From: DAIUCA01 sp964613675
GTDB lineage: Bacteria > Pseudomonadota > Gammaproteobacteria > Competibacterales > Competibacteraceae
Assembly: GCA_964613675.1 (NCBI GenBank)
Contig: CAZTIH010000057.1
Span: 1-15,610, forward strand
Direction: 5' to 3'
Length of the DNA stretch: 15,610 nucleotides
Made by a program: the position numbers and the translations under genes. This document shows positions 7,020-14,031 of the stretch, piece after piece. The notes under the pieces are model-generated. The model was not told the DNA's origin. It did no database searches and saw only the letters and a program-made list of their open reading frames with translations. Position 1 is the stretch's first letter, and the number at the start of each line of letters is the position of its first letter.

Positions 7020-7712
7020 CTATGAAGCGAAAGCAAACCGCTGATGTAACCTAAAGGGATCCGTGATATTTGCTTGTAAAAACAAACAGATACTGTCCAC
7101 ATACAAAGGATCGCGACAAATGGAAGCCGTATAACGCGCAAGTAATTCCCGAACCTCCGTGCGCTCGCGAATATCGAGCTGGTCGGTCAAGGTGAAATGA
7201 AACCGAAATTCATCAAATACAAAAGGATACCCCCAACAATCCAGGAGTTGGAGTTGGCGCGGCGTGAGAATTTGGGCTGTGCAAAAGGGTTCGGGAGACG
7301 GGGCCGTTGGCGGTGCCCGAAAGCCGTCCAGTTCTTGTACACAGTCTGCCGCTAAATCCGCCATTTGTGGGCAAGTCGCCGTGAACACTAACCCGAGAAA
7401 TCCCCCCACATTGCTCACCATCAGCACGGGCGCAAAAAAGGGTTTTTGACTCTGGGCAAAGGCCGCTAAACGATGTTCGAGATCGCTAATGGTGTACCCC
7501 GAACGCAGTGCAAAGGTGGGTTTTAGAGTGGCATGAAGCCCCATCTGGCGAGGACGCGCCACTAACCGTTCCCACGTCGCCCGATCCAACCCCTCAATGG
7601 GCGGTTGATCCCAGGTCATGCCATTAATGGCGTCTCGTCCCAACCAGCGACTCCCCAATTGCCACAGAACGCTGTCAGGGGTGGGGGCAAAACAAATCGC
7701 AGCACGGTACAT
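7020..7712 (-). CDS. DUF1045 family protein, 2H phosphoesterase-like (phosphonate metabolism-associated)
   Basis: 230 residues, the usual length for the DUF1045 family, whose members often sit in phosphonate-utilisation (phn) operons and belong to the 2H phosphoesterase superfamily. The two hallmark His motifs are present: HATL at residue 60 (within GLHATLKPTF) and HFTL at residue 172 (within FRFHFTLTD). The N-terminus YRAAICFAPTPDSVLWQLGS and LAADCVQELDGFRAPPT are also family-like. Start chosen at ATG 7712 because GGGAG lies 8 bases upstream; an in-frame ATG at 7730 would place that sequence inside the gene. No signal peptide is seen, so it is probably cytoplasmic. A cyclic phosphodiester substrate is likely by family but not shown. 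No C-P lyase gene lies within the window; the neighbours are phosphatases and pst, pointing to general phosphorus scavenging. Confidence 0.88.
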   Translation of the reverse strand: MYRAAICFAPTPDSVLWQLGSRWLGRDAINGMTWDQPPIEGLDRATWERLVARPRQMGLHATLKPTFALRSGYTISDLEHRLAAFAQSQKPFFAPVLMVSNVGGFLGLVFTATCPQMADLAADCVQELDGFRAPPTAPSPEPFCTAQILTPRQLQLLDCWGYPFVFDEFRFHFTLTDQLDIRERTEVRELLARYTASICRDPLYVDSICLFLQANITDPFRLHQRFAFAS

Positions 7713-7781
7713 AAATTGTTCTCCCTTCATAAAGAACGCCTTGACAGACCAACAACTCAGGCCGTCGTTCGCGGAAAAACC

Positions 7782-8519
7782 TCACGATTTCACAAGCTGA
7801 CGCCCGTAAATGACTAGTACAACCGTAGCGGTAATCCCGTACAACCCCGACGTTCCCAAGGGCGCTTGGGTGGCCAACATAATGGCGCATCCCGCCCACA
7901 ACGCATGGATAAATTGAAAAATCCGTTCAGCCCCCCCTATTTCCTTACAAAATCCCTGTGCTATGGCCACGGCGAATAATCCCAATGCAGCGCCGACTAA
8001 ACAGTCAATCGGCCAATGTACCCCGACGACTACCCGACTTAACGCCACAAGTAAGGCCCAAACTACTGCCATCATTTTCCATACCCTGGGAATGGGATGA
8101 ATCAATACCAGTCCCGCAAGGACAAAAGCCGTTGCACTGTGGCCTGAAGGAAAACTTTGGTGACGGTAAGCAGGCCCTAAAGTTTCCAATGAAACCAACA
8201 CAGCTGGTGGACGCGGCAAGTCGAGTAAGGGTTTTAGGCTGTGAACGAAGATGGCCGCTAATATCGCCGAAAGTAAGCAAAGCCACAAAAATCGCCGATT
8301 TTTTACGAACGGTAGCACAATAGCCAAGGCGAATAGGGTATCTCCCATGTCCGTCAAGGTTAACCAGACTTGGGGCGCGTAATGTTTTAGTCCATTGAGT
8401 AAGGAAAAACCCGCGTAATAGCCACCGAAAAACCATAATCCCGCCGCAATAACAAGTTGCCCTAGAGCAAGGGCAATCAGTAATTTCGATGATTTATGTA
8501 CTGTTTTCAGAACAATAAT
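7782..8519 (-). CDS. PAP2 superfamily integral membrane phosphatase, probably starting at AUU
   Basis: Membrane phosphatase of the PAP2/phosphatidic acid phosphatase family. The three catalytic motifs are present: KPLLDLPRP (about residues 96-104), PSGH (124-127) and SRVVVGVHWPID (about 161-172). Hydrophobic segments before, between and after them fit about six membrane helices. The first canonical start codons in frame, TTG 8357 and ATG 8348, would remove an obvious first helix and loop (LIALALGQLVIAAGLWFFGG and LKHYAPQVWLTLTDMGDTL), typical of the family N-terminus. The frame is open back to a stop at 8574-8576 with no ATG, GTG or TTG. The best start is ATT at 8519, 8 bases after GGGAG; CTG 8510 is the alternative. 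This gives 245 residues. The substrate could be undecaprenyl pyrophosphate or a phospholipid. It heads the phosphatase block. Confidence 0.88.
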   Translation of the reverse strand: MIVLKTVHKSSKLLIALALGQLVIAAGLWFFGGYYAGFSLLNGLKHYAPQVWLTLTDMGDTLFALAIVLPFVKNRRFLWLCLLSAILAAIFVHSLKPLLDLPRPPAVLVSLETLGPAYRHQSFPSGHSATAFVLAGLVLIHPIPRVWKMMAVVWALLVALSRVVVGVHWPIDCLVGAALGLFAVAIAQGFCKEIGGAERIFQFIHALWAGCAIMLATQAPLGTSGLYGITATVVLVIYGRQLVKS

Positions 8520-8527
8520 GGATCTAA

Positions 8528-8532
8528 CTCCC
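8528..8532 (-). promoter_or_regulatory. Ribosome binding site GGGAG deciding the PAP2 start
   Basis: GGGAG on the minus strand is followed by 8 bases (TTAGATCC) and then ATT ATT GTT CTG, in frame with the PAP2 protein. The spacing is ideal for initiation at the first ATT, and the same GGGAG is used by the DUF1045 and aorC genes nearby. Confidence 0.6.
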
Positions 8533-8548
8533 GTGGGCTTAAAGTGAA

Positions 8549-8568
8549 GGGCTATTTTGACCTAGCCC
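8549..8568 (-). terminator. Hairpin after aorC, possible weak terminator
   Basis: On the minus strand GGGCTA, an 8-base loop, then TAGCCC forms a 6-bp stem about 25 bases after the aorC stop. The following sequence is TTCACTTT, only a broken T-tract, so termination efficiency is doubtful. It would separate the aldehyde oxidoreductase operon from the PAP2 gene. Confidence 0.45.
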
Positions 8569-8593
8569 CCATTTACCGCAGAAGATTAACCAA

Positions 8594-9928
8594 TTAGGCC
8601 GGCATTCCCAACCGATTGCGCTCTAAGTACGCTTCCATGACCCGTGACGGATCGGCTAACAATTTATGACGCCAGGCGCCCAAGGGCACTTTTCCTTGAA
8701 TTAGGCCCCGAAGTACGCCGACATGCTGCGTCATTCCAATTCCCGTGGCTCCCACCAGGGTATCCGTATCGCGATCAAATTCCAGGTTTAAGTAACGATA
8801 ACGCTCATAATCGACTAATTCGGCATTTTCCCCGCCTACCCCCTGCCATAATCCAAATGACGTCGAAATTAACCCCAAAGTATCCAACACATTCATGTTG
8901 AAGCTCCCTTCAAAGGGAGTTTCCTTACCGATCATATTTAGCGCCGCAACCCGTCCGTGTTCGACCGCTGTGGGCTGAATCGCATGAACTTCATACTCGC
9001 CCGTTGAAAAGTCACGCCCCTGCGCCACATCCCCTGCCGCATAAATATCGGGAAGGCTGGTCTGCATAAATGAGTTAACGACAATGCCCGTCTTAATTTC
9101 GACGCCACTACTGCGCATAAATTCGTGATTAGGGGTCACGCCCGCCGCCGAAATCACTAAATCCACTTCGTACTGCAAGTCATTGTCGAGTTTGACGCGC
9201 AACTTACTGCCTGGCCCCGTCGGGACTTCAGCACTTCCCCCAAAAAAGTCTTTTAACCGCTGAACTAAGCCTTTTTGTGCCCCACCCACGGGTTCCACAG
9301 CCGTAACACTGGTGCTGGTATGAACAATAACGCCCTTTTTCTCACACCACTGTTTAATCATCCCCCCCGCGATCTGATTCATCATTCGCGGCACCATCCG
9401 ATCTCCCCGTTCCACCACGATCAGTTCTACATTGCGTTTAGCAAGGGCCTCCAGAACAATACAACCGATAAAACCGGCCCCGATCAGCAATACTTTATTG
9501 CCCGATTGCGCGCGCTTCAGAATCTGACGGGCATCGGCGAGCGTCCAGCAGTTATGAACACCAGGCAGATTGGCACCGGGAACAAACTTGCTTAAATCCA
9601 CCGGCCGCGATCCCGTACAAACCAGCAGTTTGTCGTAGGACTTCTGACCGCCCTGTTTCAGTTCGACGGTCTTCTGATGCGGATCGACCTTCGTGACAAA
9701 ATCCCGAATCACTTCAATCCGTTGTGATTCAAAATGTTGGTTGGTTTTACGCAGATAAGTCCCCGCTTCGTCGATTTTGTCGATGAGCATGTAGGGCAAC
9801 GCCATTCGCGAATAAGGCGGCTCGGGTTCGTCTCCAATCAGCGTCACTAAACTGTTCGGCGACTGCTTGCGAATCTGTTCCGCCGCAACAACTCCCGCCG
9901 GACCTGCCCCGATAATCACATGGTTCAT
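8594..9928 (-). CDS. aorC: FAD/NAD(P)-dependent oxidoreductase, AorC-type subunit of aldehyde oxidoreductase
   Basis: 444-residue two-dinucleotide-binding flavoprotein. The N-terminal FAD-binding fold shows VIIGAGPAGVVAAEQI, the NAD(P)-binding fold shows VLLIGAGFIGCIVLEAL near the middle, and the second FAD motif is IYAAGDVA. It resembles NADH-dependent nitrite reductase and rubredoxin reductase-type flavoproteins. The start is ATG 9928, with GGGAG 9 bases upstream; the in-frame ATG at 9946 lies inside that leader. It follows an AOR catalytic subunit and a 16-cysteine ferredoxin-like gene, the same set and order as aorABC in Aromatoleum, where AorC links the Fe-S chain to NAD+. That role is inferred here from context. 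A terminator hairpin lies just before its ribosome binding site, suggesting lower expression than aorAB. Confidence 0.88.
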   Translation of the reverse strand: MNHVIIGAGPAGVVAAEQIRKQSPNSLVTLIGDEPEPPYSRMALPYMLIDKIDEAGTYLRKTNQHFESQRIEVIRDFVTKVDPHQKTVELKQGGQKSYDKLLVCTGSRPVDLSKFVPGANLPGVHNCWTLADARQILKRAQSGNKVLLIGAGFIGCIVLEALAKRNVELIVVERGDRMVPRMMNQIAGGMIKQWCEKKGVIVHTSTSVTAVEPVGGAQKGLVQRLKDFFGGSAEVPTGPGSKLRVKLDNDLQYEVDLVISAAGVTPNHEFMRSSGVEIKTGIVVNSFMQTSLPDIYAAGDVAQGRDFSTGEYEVHAIQPTAVEHGRVAALNMIGKETPFEGSFNMNVLDTLGLISTSFGLWQGVGGENAELVDYERYRYLNLEFDRDTDTLVGATGIGMTQHVGVLRGLIQGKVPLGAWRHKLLADPSRVMEAYLERNRLGMPA

Positions 9929-9944
9929 AAAAAAGTTCTCCCAC

Positions 9945-9974
9945 AAAAAAGCCCGTAATCAATGGGTTACGGGC
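9945..9974 (-). terminator. Strong intrinsic terminator between aorB and aorC
   Basis: The minus strand reads GCCCGTAA, loop CCCATTGA, TTACGGGC, then TTTTTT: an 8-bp perfect stem followed directly by six T. It starts 35 bases after the aorB stop, and the aorC Shine-Dalgarno (GGGAG) begins only a few bases after the T-run. With no promoter visible between hairpin and gene, aorC should be made only by read-through. Confidence 0.9.
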
Positions 9975-10009
9975 CGATAGAAAGTAGTGTTAAAGGCAAA
10001 AAGCCTAGT

Positions 10010-11866
10010 TTACAGACTTAAACGCGCACGGGTTTCCGACGTTAACTGACCTTCTGGGGTCCAACCGCGAATTTCATAGTATTTTGGCATCATTTCGTGC
10101 AGCGCGACCGTTTTACCCTTGCTCTGCCCCGCGTTACCCTCTTCGTTGAGCAGACGCGGTGGTAACGTGTCATCTGCCGCCGTTAAGCCCGACCGCAGAT
10201 TAAAATCGCGCTCCATGTTCCAAATCCGCTCGCCGACTTCGTTTAATTTGTCGAGTGTCCATTCATCGCCACAGGCCGCCGCGATTTGCGGTTGAATGTC
10301 GGCCAAAGTCCACGCGAAGGTCGTAAACACGCAAATTCCTGCCGAATCAACCACTGCCGTCGCATCCTGGAACGCTTTAACCAGCTCGGGTTTGCCTTCA
10401 GTCGCCGCCGGATCAGTTTTGAACGGAATTCCCAAGACTTCTGAAGCGATAGTGTAAGACCGCAGGTGACAAGCGCCCCGATTGCTAGTCGCGTAGGTGA
10501 GGCCCATCCCTTGAATGGCGCGGGCGTCGTAGGCCGGGAACTCTTGGCCCTTCACCACCATCGCCAGTTCTGGATGACCGTATTTCTCGCATAACCGCTT
10601 GGAACCTAAGCCAATTTCACGGCCAAAGCCTTCGCCCTTACCGGTCAACTCGACGATCTGGCACAACGCTTCCGTGTTGCCGAAATCGAGCTTGATGCCG
10701 CCCGTAATCTCGTCGTTGATCGCACCGATGTGATACAGCTCCATCGCCGCCGCGACCGTCGCCCCAAAGGAAATCGGGTCCATGCCCTGTTCGTTGCAGA
10801 TGAAATTCACATAGGTGAGCGCGTCCAAATCGCCAATTCCCGTATCTGAACCTAATGCCCACGCCGCTTCATACTCCAACCCACCCGATGCGTGACGATA
10901 ACGCGCCCGATCTTCGCCTTGCACGGTGAAGTGCGTGGGATCAATGGTGGAAATCCGCCCACACGCAATCGTGCAGCTAAAACACGCCCCGTTACGGGTT
11001 AAATTGGCCTTGTTATCGGATTCGCGCTTCTCGTGCATTTTTTCGCCGGAAATCGCGTACGCATCCTCGAACTGGGTTTCACGCCAATTTCGCGTCGGCA
11101 TCGCCCCCATTTCGTTGATCACATTCATTAACACTTGGGTGCCGTAGGTGGGTAACCCCTGACCGGTCACGGCGTTTTCTTTCAGAACTTTTTTCCCTTC
11201 CGCAACCGCTTTGGCAAAGGCTTGGGCGTCAAACAGATTGCCTTGACCCTTCGTGCCCCGTACCGCGACCGCCTTCAGATTTTTGGACCCCATGACGGTT
11301 CCGACCCCCGAACGCCCCGCCGCTCGATGCAAGTCGTTGACAATCGCGCTGTACAAACACCCCTGCTCCGCAGAAACCCCAATGGTCGCCACGCGAATCT
11401 GCGGATCCTGGTGGGTGGCATGAATCCAATGCTCGGTTTCCCACACCGATTTGCCCCAAAGCGGGGTCGCATCGCGAAGTTCTGCTTTGTCGTTCTCGAT
11501 GTACAGATACACCGGTTTAGGCGATTTGCCTTCAAAAATAATCATGTCCCAACCGGCGAACTTAAGCTCAGCGCCAAAAAACCCGCCCGAATTAGAGCAG
11601 GCAATGGCGTTCGTAAGTGGCCCTTTGGTGACCACCGAATAACGGCCCCCCGTCGAAGCCGAGGTCCCCGTGAGCGGACCGGTGGTCATGATCATTTTGT
11701 TTTCGGGCGAAAGCGGATCGACGGTGGCGTCCACTTCCTCCACATAATACTTGGTCGCAAGACCGCGCTGCCCTAAGTACTGATCCGCCCAGACTTTATT
11801 GAGGGGTTCAACTTTCATGGTACCGGTGGTCAGATTGACCCGTAAAACGTTGTTCTGCCAAGCCAT
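10010..11866 (-). CDS. aorB: Tungsten-containing aldehyde ferredoxin oxidoreductase, catalytic subunit (AorB-type)
   Basis: 618-residue member of the AOR family, which oxidises aldehydes to carboxylic acids at a tungsten bis-pyranopterin and passes electrons to an adjacent [4Fe-4S] cluster. The family layout is clear: N-terminal MAWQNNVLRVNLTTG, GPLTGTSASTGGRYSVVTKG, the pterin-binding AAGRSGVGTVMGSKNLKAVA, cluster cysteines C295, C298 and C302 (ACFSCTIAC) with the distal C512 (AGICVF), and candidates for the active-site Glu (E331 or E333 in GLEYEAAW) and His (H467 in RGACHLRSY) known from the Pyrococcus enzyme. AGAGGAA lies 6 bases before the ATG. It starts 27 bases after aorA. Length and partners fit Aromatoleum-type AorB better than E. 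coli YdhV or BamB, but no alignment was possible. The metal could in principle be molybdenum; tungsten is assigned from the family. Confidence 0.94.
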   Translation of the reverse strand: MAWQNNVLRVNLTTGTMKVEPLNKVWADQYLGQRGLATKYYVEEVDATVDPLSPENKMIMTTGPLTGTSASTGGRYSVVTKGPLTNAIACSNSGGFFGAELKFAGWDMIIFEGKSPKPVYLYIENDKAELRDATPLWGKSVWETEHWIHATHQDPQIRVATIGVSAEQGCLYSAIVNDLHRAAGRSGVGTVMGSKNLKAVAVRGTKGQGNLFDAQAFAKAVAEGKKVLKENAVTGQGLPTYGTQVLMNVINEMGAMPTRNWRETQFEDAYAISGEKMHEKRESDNKANLTRNGACFSCTIACGRISTIDPTHFTVQGEDRARYRHASGGLEYEAAWALGSDTGIGDLDALTYVNFICNEQGMDPISFGATVAAAMELYHIGAINDEITGGIKLDFGNTEALCQIVELTGKGEGFGREIGLGSKRLCEKYGHPELAMVVKGQEFPAYDARAIQGMGLTYATSNRGACHLRSYTIASEVLGIPFKTDPAATEGKPELVKAFQDATAVVDSAGICVFTTFAWTLADIQPQIAAACGDEWTLDKLNEVGERIWNMERDFNLRSGLTAADDTLPPRLLNEEGNAGQSKGKTVALHEMMPKYYEIRGWTPEGQLTSETRARLSL

Positions 11867-11893
11867 ACAAAATTCCTCTTTTAATTCAAAATT

Positions 11894-12361
11894 TTAGGCA
11901 ATATGAGCGCTTTTGGCGGCGTATTCACGCATTTTGTCCAACCCGGTCCAATCCGAATCAATGTACGTGATCGCGCCCGTCGGACAGGCTTTAGCACATT
12001 CCGGGTCGCCGCCGCAGAGATCGCATTTGATGACTTTGCCGGTTGAAGAGTTGTAGTTGATGGTGCCGAAGGGACAGGCAATCGTGCAGACTTTGCAGCC
12101 AACGCAAATGGAGTCGTGAACCACTTTGGAGCCATTGCTTAGGTCGAGTTTGATGGCATCAACAGGGCAGGCGTGCAAGCACCAGGCTTCATCACACTGG
12201 GTACAGGTGTACGGAACAAATACCCCTTTCTCGTGAAAATTGAACACTTTGATACGGGATTTTGCGGGATTAAAGACCCCTTCGTTATCGAGCGAACAGG
12301 CGCTTTCGCACTGTAAACAGCCAGTGCATTTGTCGGGCGTGATGTGCAACGACTTCTGCAT
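11894..12361 (-). CDS. aorA: Four-cluster ferredoxin-like electron-transfer subunit (AorA-type)
   Basis: 155 residues with 16 cysteines in four ferredoxin-type groups: C12/15/18/22, C53/56/61/65, C86/89/92/96 and C113/116/122/126, each closing with a CxxxC and, in three of four, CP. This is room for four [4Fe-4S] clusters, as in HycB/DmsB-like Fe-S subunits and in the Aromatoleum AorA. No signal peptide, so cytoplasmic. The ribosome binding site GAGGAG is 7 bases before the ATG. It is the first gene of the aor operon and should conduct electrons from the tungsten subunit toward the flavin subunit AorC. Fe-S capacity is seen directly; the partner assignment comes from gene order. Confidence 0.92.
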   Translation of the reverse strand: MQKSLHITPDKCTGCLQCESACSLDNEGVFNPAKSRIKVFNFHEKGVFVPYTCTQCDEAWCLHACPVDAIKLDLSNGSKVVHDSICVGCKVCTIACPFGTINYNSSTGKVIKCDLCGGDPECAKACPTGAITYIDSDWTGLDKMREYAAKSAHIA

Positions 12362-12571
12362 GAAAAAACTCCTCAGTTGATGATTTTTGAATACAGCGAA
12401 CTCAACAGGCGGCTGTGGAGCAGATTTTGTACCAGAGCTAATGTTGCACGGGTTTTAACCTAAACCACACGGGATTGCGCAGATAAATGCAAATCTTTCG
12501 CAGAAATTGCAACAGAACCGTTACAACCGATGTTGCAGTGCACGTGACAATAATTTTTTGAGGCCAATCAA
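12362..12571. promoter_or_regulatory. Divergent control region between aorA and the DUF255-like gene
   Basis: 210 bases between two divergent starts, so promoters in both directions are expected. The heptamer TGTTGCA occurs at 12442-12448 and 12531-12537, and its complement TGCAACA at 12508-12514; the last two form an inverted repeat with a 16-base spacer containing AACCG TTAC AACCG. A palindrome GTGCAC follows at 12538-12543. AATAAT at 12549-12554 could be a plus-strand -10, without a clear -35. No sigma-54 type -24/-12 pair was found. A regulator site is possible but unproven. Confidence 0.45.
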
Positions 12572-14005
12572 ATGATTAGCGAAATAGACGACGCAAATAC
12601 TCTTAAACACGATTGGTATAAAGGTGACAGCTGGGTCACGTGGTTGAAGGCGGCTGAATACGCTCAAGCAAATCGTCAGCCCTTGCTACTCATTCTGGGA
12701 TACGAATTAGCTGATAATTACCTCACTGCATTAGCTAAACAGTACCCTGCGATGACGAATCTTTTTCACCGCGTTACCGTAGTGTATTGCCATCGCCGAG
12801 AGCGCACCGATTTAGCCCAAATTTATTATCGAGCAGCGGCATTATTAAATGGGGAAATGCCGAAAACCTGGCCTTTGTGGCTAATGATCGACCCCGATAC
12901 AGGAGCGCCTTTTTTTGCCACGGACGACTGGCCTTTTGTCCCTAACGAACGGGGGCCAACCCGATTGGAATTGATTCAACGGTTGACAGCTTTATTTCAC
13001 GATCAACCCGAGGTCATTCGTCAGCAAAATGCCAAACTTGCCCAAGCACTCAGGGCAGGCCCTCCGCGTCATGGGGACACTGGGTTTAGTTTGCAAGCGC
13101 AACTCCTAGAGACGATTCCGAACCAATTAATCACCGCTTTCCGACAACCCACCACAGTTACGCTTTCGCTTTTAGAATACGGATTACATCATTTGCTGAC
13201 GGCACGCGATTCGGCGTCTTGGGCGACTGAATTAGCAACGCTCATGCGCCAACAAGTCATTTATCAATGGCAACAACAGCGGTTCGATATAACGCAAATT
13301 GGGCAACTCGGTCGCTGGCTGATGATTCTCGAAAAAAGCTATCGTTTACTGAATTGGCGGAGTGCCAAAACCGAAATCGAACGCCTAATTGATCATCGAG
13401 TGTTGAGCTACTGCAATGATAATGTGAACGCCCGATTTTTACTCGACGAAGCGTTACTGATCACCGCCCTGTTCCCCCTGGGTCAAACCTTTGAAAAACC
13501 CGCATGGCAGTGGTTGTCACAAGAATTACTCAGTCAAGTTCAAGAACACTTTGACCGCCATCAATACTGGCGGGTGAGTGCAAACGATCATGCCCTTCAT
13601 GCGGGTTTGGACGAAATGGCCTATCTGCTCAAAGCGCTCGTCACTTGTGGACATGACGCCTCACATCCGATCACCCAAAGTGTGCTCAATGCCCTTACGG
13701 AACATTACATGGATGCGTCGCGGCAAGGTGGTTTTTACACCACCCACGATGAGTTACAGGTTCCCATCGGACGGCAGAAATCTATTTTTGACGATGACGA
13801 CTTAGCGGCCAGTGGAGGGATTGCGACGGCACTGCTGCTCAATTTAGGTCGAACGCACAACCATTTACCTTGGTTAGTCGCGTCAGAACGCGCACTCAAA
13901 AATGCGTGGCCGACCCTCGAGCGCCAACCGCTCAAGACCACGGGATGGCTAGTGGCGCTGGAACAGTATTTTGCGGTTTCGCCCCCGCCCTCCACGACCG
14001 CTTAA
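12572..14005 (+). CDS. DUF255/YyaL (SPATA20-like) family protein with degenerate thioredoxin-like domain
   Basis: 477 residues, recognised by pattern. The N-terminus WVTWLKAAEYAQANRQPLLL then ILGY aligns with the DUF255 signature in which W..W...A...A....KPI.LSIGY leads into CHWCH. A further stretch, HRRERTDLAQIYYRAAALLN then WPLWLMIDPDTGAPFF, corresponds to the VDREERPD...Y and GGWPL.VFL.PDG.PF parts of that family. At the catalytic position this protein reads ELADNY, so the two cysteines are replaced by A47 and Y50. The rest is alpha-helical and resembles the six-hairpin glycosidase-like half (GGFYTTHDE; KSIFDDDDLAASGGIATALL), but is shorter than the usual 600-700 residues. No signal peptide. 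GAGG lies 8 bases before the ATG. It is divergent from aorA and convergent with flgJ. Function unknown; disulfide chemistry at the usual site is unlikely. Confidence 0.78.
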   Translation: MISEIDDANTLKHDWYKGDSWVTWLKAAEYAQANRQPLLLILGYELADNYLTALAKQYPAMTNLFHRVTVVYCHRRERTDLAQIYYRAAALLNGEMPKTWPLWLMIDPDTGAPFFATDDWPFVPNERGPTRLELIQRLTALFHDQPEVIRQQNAKLAQALRAGPPRHGDTGFSLQAQLLETIPNQLITAFRQPTTVTLSLLEYGLHHLLTARDSASWATELATLMRQQVIYQWQQQRFDITQIGQLGRWLMILEKSYRLLNWRSAKTEIERLIDHRVLSYCNDNVNARFLLDEALLITALFPLGQTFEKPAWQWLSQELLSQVQEHFDRHQYWRVSANDHALHAGLDEMAYLLKALVTCGHDASHPITQSVLNALTEHYMDASRQGGFYTTHDELQVPIGRQKSIFDDDDLAASGGIATALLLNLGRTHNHLPWLVASERALKNAWPTLERQPLKTTGWLVALEQYFAVSPPPSTTA

Positions 14006-14031
14006 CCCCTTGGCACAGCAGTGATAGTTCA

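Noticed and set aside
7731..7781. CTGTCAA on the minus strand before the DUF1045 gene as a third Pho box
   Set aside because: The partner half-site at 11-base spacing is poor; the 18-mer matches only about 10 of 18 positions.
8005..8436. A 143-residue minus-strand reading frame starting with an ATG inside the PAP2 gene
   Set aside because: It is out of frame with the PAP2 motifs, has no family resemblance and lies wholly inside the gene; the PAP2 frame explains the sequence.
8562..8575. A 14-base sequence CTAGCCCCCATTTA that recurs exactly at 14032-14045
   Set aside because: One copy is the end of the flgJ coding sequence, the other is intergenic; one such match between any two places in 15.6 kb is expected about once by chance.
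9994..10006. AGGC-AAAAA-GCCT hairpin just after the aorB stop
   Set aside because: A 4-bp stem is too weak; the 8-bp stem at 9945-9974 is the convincing terminator.
11222..11776. A 184-residue plus-strand frame antisense to aorB
   Set aside because: Arg/His/Pro-rich composition typical of an antisense shadow, no ribosome binding site, fully covered by a confident gene.
10010..11866. Calling the catalytic subunit YdhV or BamB
   Set aside because: No ydh-type or bam-type partner genes are present; the flanking four-cluster ferredoxin and FAD/NAD(P) flavoprotein fit the aorABC arrangement better.
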